Assembly (NCBI RefSeq): GCF_000746025.2
Contig: NZ_CP045798.1
Location: 3,579,501-3,643,500, forward strand
Source: Thermanaerosceptrum fracticalcis
GTDB lineage: Bacteria > Bacillota > Peptococcia > DRI-13
DNA: 64,000 nt
Direction: 5' to 3'
The notes below the pieces were generated by a model. It had not been told where the DNA came from. It saw only the letters and a program-made list of their open reading frames with translations, and made no database searches. The position numbers and the translations under genes are program-made. Positions 1-8,543 of this stretch are shown piece by piece; the first letter of the stretch is position 1; each line of letters begins with the position of its first letter.

Positions 1-628
1 ACTGATTAGAGAAATAGCGGCTAAGGTTATCCTAGGCATGCAGCAATCCGTACAAGGACCAAGTAAGGTTTCCGGGGTTAGGAGGTTAACACTCAAAGAA
101 CTGGGTCCGGCCCAACCCAGTACGAAGAGTGATGAAGTCGTGATCGCCCTGTGTCCGGCTTTTGGTGTTCATCAAACGAAGACCATTGTGAACATTCCCC
201 ATGCCGAGGTGTTACGGGAAATCATTGCGGGCATTGAGGAAGAAGGTTTACGGGCCCGGGTGATTAGAGTCCTCAGGACCTCTGATGTGGCTTTTGCTGC
301 CCATGACGGGACCAAACTGTCCGGGTCGGGTATTGCCATTGGCCTCCAGTCCAAGGGAACCACGGTGATCCACCAGAAGGACCTGGCTCCTCTCTCCAAC
401 CTGGAACTGTTTCCCCAGGCACCATTGCTGGATCTGGCCACTTACCGGGCTATCGGCAAGAACGCGGCCAAGTATGCCAAGGGTGAATCACCTAACCCCG
501 TTCCGGTGAGAAATGACCAGATGGCCCGGCCAAAATACCAGGCCCAAGCGGCTGTGCTCCATATTAAGGAGACGGAACACGTAATACCCGGGGCCAAACC
601 TGTAGAATTAGCCGTGGAGTTTAACTAA
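1..628 (+). CDS. pduD: Diol/glycerol dehydratase medium subunit PduD (5' truncated by window)
   Basis: Medium (beta) subunit of adenosylcobalamin-dependent propanediol or glycerol dehydratase, which converts the diol to the aldehyde inside the microcompartment lumen. The reading frame is open from base 2, so the gene starts before the window. The visible N-terminus ([13 protein letters not shown]) is an amphipathic helix of the kind that acts as an encapsulation peptide. Family-typical stretches follow: [45 protein letters not shown] and [12 protein letters not shown]. The large subunit pduC should lie immediately upstream, outside the window. The stop is 14 bases before pduE. Propanediol versus glycerol cannot be decided from this subunit. 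Confidence 0.93.
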   Translation, partial: LIREIAAKVILGMQQSVQGPSKVSGVRRLTLKELGPAQPSTKSDEVVIALCPAFGVHQTKTIVNIPHAEVLREIIAGIEEEGLRARVIRVLRTSDVAFAAHDGTKLSGSGIAIGLQSKGTTVIHQKDLAPLSNLELFPQAPLLDLATYRAIGKNAAKYAKGESPNPVPVRNDQMARPKYQAQAAVLHIKETEHVIPGAKPVELAVEFN

Positions 629-642
629 GGGGGGGTGAAGAG

Positions 643-1155
643 ATGATACAGGAAAAGATGATAGAAGATCTAGTGCGTCAGGTACTACAAAACCTGGTGG
701 TAACACCAGCACCGACTGCCAGTCCGGCCACCGGGAGCCAGGACCTGGACCCGGAGAAAGACTATCCGCTGGCAGTGAAAAGGCCCGAACTGGTTAAGAC
801 TCCCACGGGTAAGGGCTTAAAGGACATTACCCTGGAGAAAGTCATCAATAACGAGATCAAAGCCGAAGACCTGCGGATTACGCCGGAAACCCTGCGCATC
901 CAGGCCCAGATTGCCGAAGGGGTGGGGAGGGTACAGTTTGCCAACAACCTGCGCAGGGCTGCAGAATTGACGGCCGTACCCGACCAGCGTATTTTGGAAA
1001 TCTATAATGCCCTGCGTCCTTACCGTTCTACCAAACAGGAACTCCTGGATATTGCCGATGAACTGGAAAGCCAATACCAGGCTAAAATCAATGCAGCCTT
1101 TGTCAGGGAAGCTGCCGAGGTGTATGCCCGCCGGAACAGGCTGCGTGCAGAGTAA
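643..1155 (+). CDS. pduE: Diol/glycerol dehydratase small subunit PduE
   Basis: Small (gamma) subunit of the B12-dependent diol dehydratase, 170 aa, the usual family length. Residues 1-18 (MIQEKMIEDLVRQVLQNL) form a hydrophobic/charged amphipathic helix, followed by a Pro/Thr/Ala linker to about residue 37, which is the layout of a shell-binding encapsulation peptide. The body holds the family signature DYPLAVKRPELVKTPTG near residues 39-55. A GGGGGGTGAAG ribosome site precedes the ATG. It is co-transcribed with pduD and pduG (11-base gap) and functions only as part of the heterotrimer. Confidence 0.93.
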   Translation: MIQEKMIEDLVRQVLQNLVVTPAPTASPATGSQDLDPEKDYPLAVKRPELVKTPTGKGLKDITLEKVINNEIKAEDLRITPETLRIQAQIAEGVGRVQFANNLRRAAELTAVPDQRILEIYNALRPYRSTKQELLDIADELESQYQAKINAAFVREAAEVYARRNRLRAE

Positions 1156-1166
1156 GGTGAAAAAGA

Positions 1167-2993
1167 ATGACAGTCATTGCCGGTGTGGATATCGGTAATT
1201 CCACTACGGAAGTATGCTTGGCTAGCATTGATCCCGGGGGACAGGTGAACTACCTGGCCAGTTCCACGGTGAAAACCACGGGAATTAAAGGAACCCTGGA
1301 TAACCTGCCGGGGGTGGTTATGGCCATTCAGGAGGCTTTGGAGAAAGCGGGGATACAAGCCAGAGATCTTAGCCTCATCAGGCTAAATGAAGCCACACCC
1401 GTCATCGGCGATGTTGCCATGGAAACCATTACGGAAACCATTATTACCGAGTCAACCATGATAGGCCATAATCCGGCCACACCCGGAGGTATAGGGCTGG
1501 GAACAGGTATAACCACATTAATAAAACACCTGCCCGCTAAAAACAAGGGAGAAGAGGTTATCTGCGTGATTCCCGCCGAAGTGGACTATGAGGAAGCCGC
1601 CGCTCTCATCAATGAAGCTACGGCCCGGGGGATTCAGGTCCGGGGAGCTGTTGCCCAAAATGATGATGCTGTCTTAATTGTCAACAGACTCAAGGGGAAA
1701 ATTCCTGTGGTCGATGAGGTCTCCCAGATTGAACGGGTCCCCCTGGGCATGCCTGCCGCTGTAGAAGTGGCAGAACCGGGTCAGGCCGTCCAGACTTTAG
1801 CCAATCCTTACGGGATTGCTACAGTTTTCAAATTGTCCCCTGAAGAAACGAAGATGGTGGTACCTATAGCCCGGGCCTTGATGGGCAACCGGTCGGCCGT
1901 GGTCATCCGTACACCCCGGGGAGATGTCAAAGAGAGGAAAATTCCGGCCGGGTCCCTCATCATCCAGGGAACTAAACATAAGGAGACGGTGGATATTGAA
2001 GAGGGCAGTGAGGCCATCATGGCCACAGTCAAGAAACTGGCTCCCTTGGCTGATGTCTACGGTGAACCGGGTACCAATGTAGGGGGCATGCTGGAAAAAG
2101 TACGCTCTGTCATGAGTTCGCTTACCGGCCAGGACCGCTCGGAGATGAAAATTCAGGATATCCTGGCGGTAGACACCATCGTCCCCCAAAAGGTCCGGGG
2201 AGGGGTGGCGGGCGAATTTGCCATGGAAAGCGCCATCGGTCTGGCGGCTATGGTCAAGACCAACCGCCTGCCTATGGAGCAAATTGCTGCACAGCTCACC
2301 CGGGAACTGGGAGTCAAGACGGTCATCGCGGGAGTGGAAGCCAATATGGCCTTACAGGGAGCCTTAACCACCCCTGGTACGGCCAAACCCCTGGCCATTC
2401 TGGATTTGGGCGGGGGATCCAGTGATGGGGCCCTCATCACCAGGGATGGCCAGGTTCATGCGGTGCACCTGGCGGGGGCGGGCGATATGGTGACCATGCT
2501 TATTAATTCGGAATTGGGACTGGAGGATCTTAATCTGGCTGAAGAAATTAAAAAATACTCCCTGGGTAAAGTAGAGAGTCTTTTTCACCTGCGCTTGGAG
2601 GACGGAACGGTGAGGTTTTTTGAGAAAAGCCTGCCGCCACAGCTCTTTGCCAGGGTGGTAATCATACGAAACGGCGAGGACATGGTCCCCATACCTGCAC
2701 AGCATTCTCTGGAAAAAATTAGAAACGTGCGACGGGAGGCCAAGAAAAAAGTCTTTGTTACCAATGCCTTAAGGGCTCTGCAAGAAATTACCCCTACCGG
2801 TAACATCAGGCACCTGGAATATGTGGTCCTGGTGGGAGGATCAGCCCTGGATTTTGAGATACCAGGAATGATTTCCGATGCTCTGGCCGAATATGGTATT
2901 GTTTGTGGCCAAGGCAATATCAGGGGGACGGAAGGTCCTAGAAATGCCGTAGCCACAGGCCTGGTACTCTCCTTTTTGGATGGGAAAGGGTGA
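1167..2993 (+). CDS. pduG: Diol dehydratase reactivase large subunit PduG (DdrA)
   Basis: ATP-dependent reactivating factor that exchanges damaged cobalamin for fresh adenosylcobalamin in the diol dehydratase. 608 aa, standard for DdrA/PduG. It has an actin/Hsp70-like fold with two phosphate-binding loops visible, GVDIGNSTTE near residues 6-15 and LDLGGGSSDGAL near 411-422. It partners with the small subunit encoded next (pduH), whose alternative GTG start overlaps this stop codon. Position directly after the dehydratase subunits is the conserved pdu order. Several long antisense open frames across it are compositional shadows. Confidence 0.95.
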   Translation: MTVIAGVDIGNSTTEVCLASIDPGGQVNYLASSTVKTTGIKGTLDNLPGVVMAIQEALEKAGIQARDLSLIRLNEATPVIGDVAMETITETIITESTMIGHNPATPGGIGLGTGITTLIKHLPAKNKGEEVICVIPAEVDYEEAAALINEATARGIQVRGAVAQNDDAVLIVNRLKGKIPVVDEVSQIERVPLGMPAAVEVAEPGQAVQTLANPYGIATVFKLSPEETKMVVPIARALMGNRSAVVIRTPRGDVKERKIPAGSLIIQGTKHKETVDIEEGSEAIMATVKKLAPLADVYGEPGTNVGGMLEKVRSVMSSLTGQDRSEMKIQDILAVDTIVPQKVRGGVAGEFAMESAIGLAAMVKTNRLPMEQIAAQLTRELGVKTVIAGVEANMALQGALTTPGTAKPLAILDLGGGSSDGALITRDGQVHAVHLAGAGDMVTMLINSELGLEDLNLAEEIKKYSLGKVESLFHLRLEDGTVRFFEKSLPPQLFARVVIIRNGEDMVPIPAQHSLEKIRNVRREAKKKVFVTNALRALQEITPTGNIRHLEYVVLVGGSALDFEIPGMISDALAEYGIVCGQGNIRGTEGPRNAVATGLVLSFLDGKG

Positions 2994-2998
2994 ATGAG

Positions 2999-3472
2999 AT
3001 GAGTATACGCGAGAGAGTCCTAAAGCCCCATATTGGCTTGGGGGCCTGGAAGAGTGAGGAAAACAGCGTTATTGCCATGGAACTGCGGGCAGGTATGGAA
3101 GAGGAGAACATACCTTGGGAAGAAAAAGGGCTTCCGGAAGAGGACGCTGTCCGCCTGGCTTACCAGTGCGCTAAAGCCTCGCCTCTGGGGGTAGGGGTGG
3201 CCATTGGCAAGGACGGTTCCGTGGCTATCCACTTCCACCGCTTGCCCGAAAAGGAACCCCTCTTTTATCTTCCCAGACTGCAGGGCAACAGGACTTTATG
3301 GCGGGTTTACGGGTCCCACGCGGCCAGGCTGGTGAAAGGCCTGCCTTTTAAAAATACCCTTGTTCTGGAAGATGAAAGATCCCGGGAGTTGGAAACCCTT
3401 GTAACGTGCATCACTGCGGAAATCATGCGGGTGATGTCTGATTTAGGTTTCAATGAGGAGGTGAAATATTGA
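2999..3472 (+). CDS. pduH: Diol dehydratase reactivase small subunit PduH (DdrB)
   Basis: Small subunit of the dehydratase reactivase; DdrB-like proteins resemble the dehydratase beta subunit and swap with it during reactivation. About 157 aa, longer than the roughly 120 aa of enterobacterial PduH. ATG at 2999 is preferred because GGGTGA sits 5 bases before it; a GTG at 2990 that overlaps the pduG stop is possible and would add three residues. Recognisable parts are [11 protein letters not shown] near the start, [17 protein letters not shown] in the middle, and LYGSHAARL-like residues in the second half. The start of the next gene overlaps its stop (TTGA). Confidence 0.85.
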   Translation: MSIRERVLKPHIGLGAWKSEENSVIAMELRAGMEEENIPWEEKGLPEEDAVRLAYQCAKASPLGVGVAIGKDGSVAIHFHRLPEKEPLFYLPRLQGNRTLWRVYGSHAARLVKGLPFKNTLVLEDERSRELETLVTCITAEIMRVMSDLGFNEEVKY

Positions 3473-4047
3473 GCAGGGCCTTAGGTCTGATTGAAGCCAT
3501 CGGCCTGCCTGCAGCCATTGAGGCCGCCGATACGGCCGTGAAATCGGCCAATGTAAAGTTAAGCGGATACGAACTAACCCGGGGAGGAGGCCTGGTAGTC
3601 GTTAAACTCACAGGAGATGTGGGTGCCGTTAAAGCTGCTGTAGCCGCCGGTGCCGCCGCAGCGGAAAAGGTAGGTAAGGTCTGGGCTACCCATGTGATTC
3701 CCCGTCCCCATCAGAGTACCGAGGAGATGGTTTATCCTTCCACTCCGGAAACAACCGGCTGTTCTGCCGGTGTTTCCCCTACCGCGGAGATTCCGGTGGA
3801 GGTGCCTGTGAAAGGAGAAAAATTGCCGGAATCTGTCCCAGAGCCTGTTTTCTGGGCCGGGGAGGCAAAAGAGGAGGAGCAAGCCGGAACTATCCCCGCG
3901 GGGGAAGGGGGGAGGGAGAAGCCCTCCGACAGGGTCCTAGGACCCAGGGAGGTGTGCAATCTCTGTGGAGATCCCCTGTGTCCCCGGAAGAAAGGTGAGC
4001 CCAAAATGAATTGTCTTCATTATAAAGATAAGGAGGCTGAAGCATGA
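3469..4047 (+). CDS. pduK: BMC-H shell protein with C-terminal Cys-rich extension (PduK-like)
   Basis: Hexameric microcompartment shell protein with an extra tail. Residues 1-90 are a canonical BMC domain ([37 protein letters not shown]). A low-complexity Pro/Glu-rich linker of about 70 residues follows, then a C-terminal cysteine motif C-x2-C-x4-C-x10-C ([15 protein letters not shown] ... NC). PduK of enteric bacteria has the same layout, and the four cysteines suggest an Fe-S or zinc site. The start is TTG at 3469, overlapping the pduH stop as TTGA, with GAGGAGGTGA upstream. The last four bases overlap the next shell gene (ATGA), so translation is probably coupled. Confidence 0.87.
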   Translation: MSRALGLIEAIGLPAAIEAADTAVKSANVKLSGYELTRGGGLVVVKLTGDVGAVKAAVAAGAAAAEKVGKVWATHVIPRPHQSTEEMVYPSTPETTGCSAGVSPTAEIPVEVPVKGEKLPESVPEPVFWAGEAKEEEQAGTIPAGEGGREKPSDRVLGPREVCNLCGDPLCPRKKGEPKMNCLHYKDKEAEA

Positions 4048-4322
4048 GAGGAGAAGCGTTGGGTTTAGTTGAGACCAAGGGTTTGGTAGGGGCCATTGAA
4101 GCTGCTGATGCCATGGTAAAGGCGGCCAATGTTAACCTGGTAGGTTATGAAAAGATTGGATCCGGTTTGGTAACGGTCATGGTAAGAGGGGATGTAGGAG
4201 CGGTGAAAGCTGCTACTGATGCCGGTGCCAGTGCCGCCCGGAAAGTGGGAGAAGTTGTTTCCGTCCACGTTATTCCCCGGCCCCATGCCGATGTGGAAAA
4301 AATACTTCCCAAGCTCACTTAG
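4044..4322 (+). CDS. pduJ: BMC-H hexameric shell protein (PduA/PduJ type)
   Basis: Major hexamer-forming facet protein of the microcompartment shell, 92 aa, the standard single-domain BMC length. It shows [20 protein letters not shown], the pore-loop motif KIGSG near residues 35-40 as in Pdu[14 protein letters not shown] and HVIPRPH. PduA and PduJ cannot be separated by sequence alone; PduJ is chosen because it lies inside the operon next to the PduK-like gene. Starts with ATGA overlap from the upstream gene. Likely the pore through which diol enters and aldehyde is retained. Confidence 0.92.
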   Translation: MRGEALGLVETKGLVGAIEAADAMVKAANVNLVGYEKIGSGLVTVMVRGDVGAVKAATDAGASAARKVGEVVSVHVIPRPHADVEKILPKLT

Positions 4323-4345
4323 CCTGAGGAGGGAGGCTGGCCTTG

Positions 4346-5014
4346 ATGGATAAGGAACAATTGATCCGGCTCGTTGTAGAAAAGATACAGGAAAAGTTAG
4401 CGTCTAACCCACCATGTATCCCTGCCAGCCCTTCCTACCCGGTCTCCATAGGCATATCAAACCGTCACGTTCATCTTTCCCAGGCCCATGTAGAAGTCCT
4501 TTTTGGACCTGGTTACCAGTTGACTCCCGTCAAGGAATTACAGCCAGGCCAATTTGCTGCCGCCGAAACCTTAACCCTGGTGGGGCCCAAAGGGTCCCTG
4601 GCCAAGGTTAGGGTTTTAGGACCGGCCCGCAGGCTTACCCAGGTAGAGATATCCCGTACCGACGGTTTTACTCTGGGGGTATTTCCCCCTGTTAGGGATT
4701 CGGGGTTTTTGCAGGGGACACCGGGACTGGTGCTGGTGGGCCCTGCAGGATGCCTGAAAATCACAGAAGGTGTGATCTGTGCCGCCCGGCATATCCACTT
4801 TCATCCTGCCGATGCTGAAAGAATGGGGATACGGGATGGTGACAGGCTTGCGGTAAAAATCCAGGGTGACCGGGCCCTGGTTTTTGACAACGTGCTGGCA
4901 AGGGTTAATGAAAATTACCGTTTGGAGATGCACATTGATACGGATGAAGCCAATGCTGCAGGGGTGCGAAACGGCGATACCGGGATCTTACTGTTACGGC
5001 AGGAAGGGAGTTGA
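4346..5014 (+). CDS. pduL: Phosphate propanoyltransferase PduL
   Basis: Microcompartment phosphotransacylase that turns propionyl-CoA (or acetyl-CoA) plus phosphate into acyl phosphate and recycles CoA in the lumen. About 222 aa. The N-terminal helix MDKEQLIRLVVEKIQEKL is an encapsulation peptide. The PduL core follows, with ISNRHVHLSQAHVEVLFG (metal-binding histidines) near residues 36-53, and the second metal-site segment ICAARHIHFHPADAERMG near 147-164. ATG at 4346 follows a GAGGAGGGAGG ribosome site; a TTG one codon earlier is less likely. It ends one base inside a TTGA that could start the next gene, but a better start exists 9 bases on. Confidence 0.94.
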   Translation: MDKEQLIRLVVEKIQEKLASNPPCIPASPSYPVSIGISNRHVHLSQAHVEVLFGPGYQLTPVKELQPGQFAAAETLTLVGPKGSLAKVRVLGPARRLTQVEISRTDGFTLGVFPPVRDSGFLQGTPGLVLVGPAGCLKITEGVICAARHIHFHPADAERMGIRDGDRLAVKIQGDRALVFDNVLARVNENYRLEMHIDTDEANAAGVRNGDTGILLLRQEGS

Positions 5015-5019
5015 CTGCT

Positions 5020-5796
5020 GTGGATATAGATCATTTGGTAAAAATTATCACCCGGGAGGTACTTAAGCAGCTTCAGGCTGAGGAGGGAAGTAGGGAAACC
5101 CATTCTTCTCGTCCCCGGCTCCTGGCTCTCTTTACAGGTGGAAGTATTGGTTTTAAGCAAAGCCTCCGGGAAATGGAAAGACTGGCCCAATGGGCCCAAG
5201 TTCAAGTGGTCCTTTCCCGAACAGCTTCAGAAATTTATCCCGATGAGCAAATCTTTGGCAGTTTCTCCGACCTACCGGTCATTAAAGAGGGTAACAGGGT
5301 TTCCCTGCACAAGTTACTGGATGGTGTAGGGATTGTGACGGTTCCCGTACTTACCTTTAACAGCCTGGCCAAACTGGCGGTGGGCATCTCTGATACCCTT
5401 ATCTTGAATATTGTGATGCACTGCCTGATGTCGGGCACCCCGGTGGTGGCGGCTAAAAACGCAGCCAATCTCCAGGACCAGGAAAGAAAAAGCCTCAGTA
5501 TGTACAGGTGCAGCCCGGGGCTCTTGCAGTTGGCCAACGAGTATTTAAAAAAACTGGAGGTTTTAGGCATCGAGGTAGTGGACGTGAGCCAGCTGGCAGA
5601 GCGGGCTAGGGCCCTCGCGTTCTCCGGAGAGCCGGTTAAACCGGCAGGAGGAGGAAAAAGAGAGGTTATCACCCAGGAGGATATCACCCAGGAGGTCATC
5701 CGGCAAGGAAGTTTACGGGTTCCTGCCAACGCTATACTGACCCCCTTAGCCCAGGACCTGATCCAGTCTCATGGTCTGGTTATTTACCATGAGTAG
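5020..5796 (+). CDS. BMC-associated flavoprotein-family protein in the PduM position
   Basis: Predicted flavoprotein (HFCD/dipicolinate synthase B-like family), about 258 aa. Residues 1-17 (VDIDHLVKIITREVLKQL) look like an encapsulation peptide. The core has LLALFTGGSIGF, a conserved phosphate-loop-like start, and LTFNSLAKLAVGISDTL, which matches the flavoprotein pattern NxxAKxAxGIxDxL. PVVAAKNAANL follows. The C-terminus carries LRVPANAILTPLAQDL, a motif I associate with other BMC-linked proteins. It lies between pduL and pduN, the slot PduM occupies in Salmonella. GTG at 5020 is chosen because GGAAGGGAG is correctly spaced; TTG at 5011 is too close to it. The role is unknown; redox support of the B12 system is a guess. 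Confidence 0.72.
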   Translation: MDIDHLVKIITREVLKQLQAEEGSRETHSSRPRLLALFTGGSIGFKQSLREMERLAQWAQVQVVLSRTASEIYPDEQIFGSFSDLPVIKEGNRVSLHKLLDGVGIVTVPVLTFNSLAKLAVGISDTLILNIVMHCLMSGTPVVAAKNAANLQDQERKSLSMYRCSPGLLQLANEYLKKLEVLGIEVVDVSQLAERARALAFSGEPVKPAGGGKREVITQEDITQEVIRQGSLRVPANAILTPLAQDLIQSHGLVIYHE

Positions 5797-5824
5797 TTGT
5801 TTATCGGGGAAGGGACGTGAAAAG

Positions 5825-6097
5825 ATGTTTATTGCTAAAGTCATTGGCAATGTGGTGGCTACCCAAAAGGATGAGACCCTGGTGGGCAGCAAATTACTGA
5901 TAATCCAGCCCCTGGAGTTATTACCGGGGCAAAAAACAGGTGGTCCCATTATTGCTGTGGATGCCATCGGGGCAGGGGCGGGAGAAACTGTCCTGGTAGC
6001 CACAGGCAGTTCCGCACGTAATGCCACTAAAGCCCACACCGTGGCCGATGCGGCTGTGGTGGGGATAGTGGACGCCATGGAACTGCACCAGGGTTAA
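5825..6097 (+). CDS. pduN: BMC-P pentameric vertex protein (PduN/EutN/CcmL family)
   Basis: Pentamer that caps the vertices of the microcompartment shell, about 90 aa. Family features are MFIAKVIGNVVATQK at the start, GSKLLIIQPL, then AVDAIGAGAGETVLVATGSSAR, the glycine-rich turn of EutN/CcmL proteins. ATG at 5825 is selected because it begins the domain exactly and lies after a GGGAAGGGACGTGAAAAG region; an upstream in-frame start inside the previous gene would add unrelated residues. Position between the flavoprotein gene and pduO fits pdu order. Confidence 0.93.
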   Translation: MFIAKVIGNVVATQKDETLVGSKLLIIQPLELLPGQKTGGPIIAVDAIGAGAGETVLVATGSSARNATKAHTVADAAVVGIVDAMELHQG

Positions 6098-6117
6098 AGG
6101 CCCAGGAGGTGGAACGC

Positions 6118-7107
6118 TTGGTGAAAATTTACACTCGGACCGGAGATGCAGGACAGACCAGCCTTTTAGGCGGGAAGCGCGTTAAAAAGGATCATCCCAG
6201 AGTGGAGACTTACGGGACGGTAGATGAAGCAAATTCGGCTTTAGGGCTGGCCGGAAGTCTCTGCTCCCTCCCTTTTTTGCAGGACATTGCCCGGGAAATT
6301 CAAGAACGGCTTTTGGTGGTGGGGGCTGACCTGGCCCGGGCTGAGGGCAGCACGGTTCCGGTTACACCTGTGGGGGAGGAAGATGTGACCAGGCTGGAAG
6401 AGTTAATCGACCAGTTGGAAGTAAAGAAGCCTAAACAAAAAGGGTTTGTGCTTCCGGGGGGAACGGCAGCGGCAGGCGCTTTTGACCTGGCCAGGACCAT
6501 AGTGCGCCGGGCGGAACGCCTGTGTACCGCCTTGGCCAGGGAAGAAGCCGTAAATCCTTTTGTCTTGAAGTATTTGAATAGATTATCCGACTTACTCTTT
6601 GTCATGGCCCGTGTCGATGAACACGAAGCCTTCATTAAGCAGGTTACCAGGGAGGTGATCAAAAAAATGTCAGGTATATTGGAAAATAAAACACTGGCCT
6701 TAGCCAAAGAACTGGCCCAGGCTGCTGAAGAAGCCGCCCAATCCCTAGGTGTGCCTATGGTCATGGCTGTGGTGGATCAAGGCGGGAACCTGGTCCTCGT
6801 CCACCGCATGGATGAAGCCTTACTGGCCAGTATCGACATTGCCGTGAACAAGGCCTATACGGCGGTGGCCGTCAAGCTTCCCACCCACCAATTGGCAGGT
6901 TTGTCTTTGCCCGGCCAGCCTCTTTATGGCATTGAGGCCACCAACAGGGGCAGGATTGTTATTTTTGGCGGCGGTTATCCCATCTATCAAAATGGTGAGC
7001 TCATAGGCGGACTGGGAGTTTCAGGCGGTACCGTGAAACAGGATATGCAGGTTGCCGAAGCGGCCCTGGCCAAGGCGCTGGGGCTGTTGGAAGGAGGAAT
7101 AAAATGA
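6118..7107 (+). CDS. pduO: PduO: ATP:cob(I)alamin adenosyltransferase fused to GlcG/HbpS-like domain
   Basis: Makes adenosylcobalamin for the dehydratase from cob(I)alamin and ATP. Residues 1-175 are a PduO-type adenosyltransferase (IYTRTGDAGQTSLLGG, VETYGTVDEANSALGLA, FVLPGGT, NRLSDLLFVMAR). Residues from about 190 to the end form the GlcG/HbpS (DUF336) domain (LGVPMVMAVVDQGGNLV, GGYPIYQNGELIGGLGVSGG), which in PduO binds heme. The full two-domain form resembles Salmonella PduO. Start: TTG at 6118 lies 7 bases after AGGAGGT, and GTG at 6121 is an equally possible start; a GTG at 6109 is inside the ribosome site and rejected. Overlaps pduP by four bases. Confidence 0.92.
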   Translation: MVKIYTRTGDAGQTSLLGGKRVKKDHPRVETYGTVDEANSALGLAGSLCSLPFLQDIAREIQERLLVVGADLARAEGSTVPVTPVGEEDVTRLEELIDQLEVKKPKQKGFVLPGGTAAAGAFDLARTIVRRAERLCTALAREEAVNPFVLKYLNRLSDLLFVMARVDEHEAFIKQVTREVIKKMSGILENKTLALAKELAQAAEEAAQSLGVPMVMAVVDQGGNLVLVHRMDEALLASIDIAVNKAYTAVAVKLPTHQLAGLSLPGQPLYGIEATNRGRIVIFGGGYPIYQNGELIGGLGVSGGTVKQDMQVAEAALAKALGLLEGGIK

Positions 7108-8522
7108 ACCTGGCCAATGTAGAGATGGAAAAGCTTGTGGCTGCAGTTGTAAAGGAAGTGTTGAAAAGCAGTGGGACTTCTTCTCCTAACGCCTACGGCG
7201 TGTTCGATTGTATTGTCAGGGCGGTGGAGGACGCTTCCCTTGCGCAAAAACAATTGATGACCTTTTCCTTAGAAAAAAGGGCAGAATTTATTACAGCTAT
7301 GCGGGAAGCGGCCCTAGCCCATGCCGAATTTCTGGCGGAAATGGCGGTGAAAGAAACGGGCATGGGGCGGGTCGCCGACAAAATCATAAAAAATAGGCTC
7401 GCAGCCCTGAAAACGCCGGGAACAGAAGATTTAAAAACAGAGGCTTACACAGGCGATAGAGGGTTAACTATCGTAGAAATGGCGCCTTTTGGGGTCATTG
7501 GGGCGATTACCCCGGTGACAAACCCGGCCGCCACCATCATCAACAACAGTATCGGCATGATTGCTGCGGGCAATTCCGTAGTCTTCTGCCCCCATCCCAG
7601 CGCCCGGGATACTTCTTTAAAAACGGTGGAGATCCTGAATAAAGCCATCATCTCCAGGGGAGGCCCCCAAGACATCCTCTGTACCATCAAAGAACCCAGT
7701 CTGAAAGCGGTCCAGGAGCTCATGAACCATCCCAAGGTTAACCTGCTGGTAGCCACGGGAGGCCCCGATGTGGTCAGGGCTGTGCTGAGCTCGGGGAAAA
7801 AAGCCATTGGCGCTGGCGCAGGTAATCCCCCCGTGGTCGTTGATGAGACGGCAGATATCGAGAAGGCGGCCAAAGACATTGTCGATGGCGGGACTTTTGA
7901 TAACAACTTACCCTGTATTGCCGAAAAGTCTATCATTGTGGTGGGAAGTGTGGCCGATCTGCTCCTGGCCAACATGCAGAAACATGGCGCTTACCTCATA
8001 CAGGGGACGCACCTGAGAGACTTAGAAAAGCTGGTCCTCCAGGAAAAAATAGTTGAACCCGGTAAGAGCAAATATGTGCCCAGTAAGCAGTATGTGGGTA
8101 AGGATGCCAGGTATATCCTGGAGAAAATCGGTATCCGGGCAGGTGAGGAGATCCGGGGGATTGTGGCTCTAGTCGAGGCCCACCATCCTTTTGTCATGGT
8201 AGAGCTGATGATGCCTATCTTACCGCTGGTACAGGTCAAAAACATTGATGAAGCTATAGCCCTGGCTGTCAAGGTGGAGCATGGAAATAGGCATACGGCC
8301 ATTATGCATTCCAAGAATGTGGATCATATGACCCGTTTCGCTAAAGCCATTCAGACCACCATCTTTGTAAAGAATGCTCCTTCTTATGCCGGTATAGGCG
8401 TTGGAGGCGAAGGCTTTACCACCTTCACTATTGCAGGGCCCACGGGCGAAGGGCTTACCTCGGCCCGGACCTTTACCAGGCAGAGGAGATGTGTCCTGGT
8501 TGATGCCTTATCCATTGTATAA
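7104..8522 (+). CDS. pduP: CoA-acylating propionaldehyde dehydrogenase PduP
   Basis: Oxidises propionaldehyde (or 3-hydroxypropionaldehyde) with NAD+ and CoA to acyl-CoA inside the microcompartment. 472 aa. The N-terminus MNLANVEMEKLVAAVVKEVLK is the encapsulation peptide. Aldehyde dehydrogenase features are the cofactor-binding stretch ATGGPDVVRAV and the catalytic Cys271 in DNNLPCIAEKS. MAPFGVIGAITPVTNP and IAGPTGEGLTSAR are typical of the PduP/EutE subfamily. ATGA overlap with pduO implies coupling. No alcohol dehydrogenase PduQ follows, so NADH recycling must be done by a gene elsewhere or by PduS. Confidence 0.94.
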   Translation: MNLANVEMEKLVAAVVKEVLKSSGTSSPNAYGVFDCIVRAVEDASLAQKQLMTFSLEKRAEFITAMREAALAHAEFLAEMAVKETGMGRVADKIIKNRLAALKTPGTEDLKTEAYTGDRGLTIVEMAPFGVIGAITPVTNPAATIINNSIGMIAAGNSVVFCPHPSARDTSLKTVEILNKAIISRGGPQDILCTIKEPSLKAVQELMNHPKVNLLVATGGPDVVRAVLSSGKKAIGAGAGNPPVVVDETADIEKAAKDIVDGGTFDNNLPCIAEKSIIVVGSVADLLLANMQKHGAYLIQGTHLRDLEKLVLQEKIVEPGKSKYVPSKQYVGKDARYILEKIGIRAGEEIRGIVALVEAHHPFVMVELMMPILPLVQVKNIDEAIALAVKVEHGNRHTAIMHSKNVDHMTRFAKAIQTTIFVKNAPSYAGIGVGGEGFTTFTIAGPTGEGLTSARTFTRQRRCVLVDALSIV

Positions 8523-8543
8523 TGCGTAAAGGTGTGAACAAGT

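Noticed and set aside
1797-2282. 161-codon antisense frame inside pduG
   Set aside because: A shadow of GC-skewed codon use; no ribosome site, no recognisable protein, and fully inside a well-supported gene.
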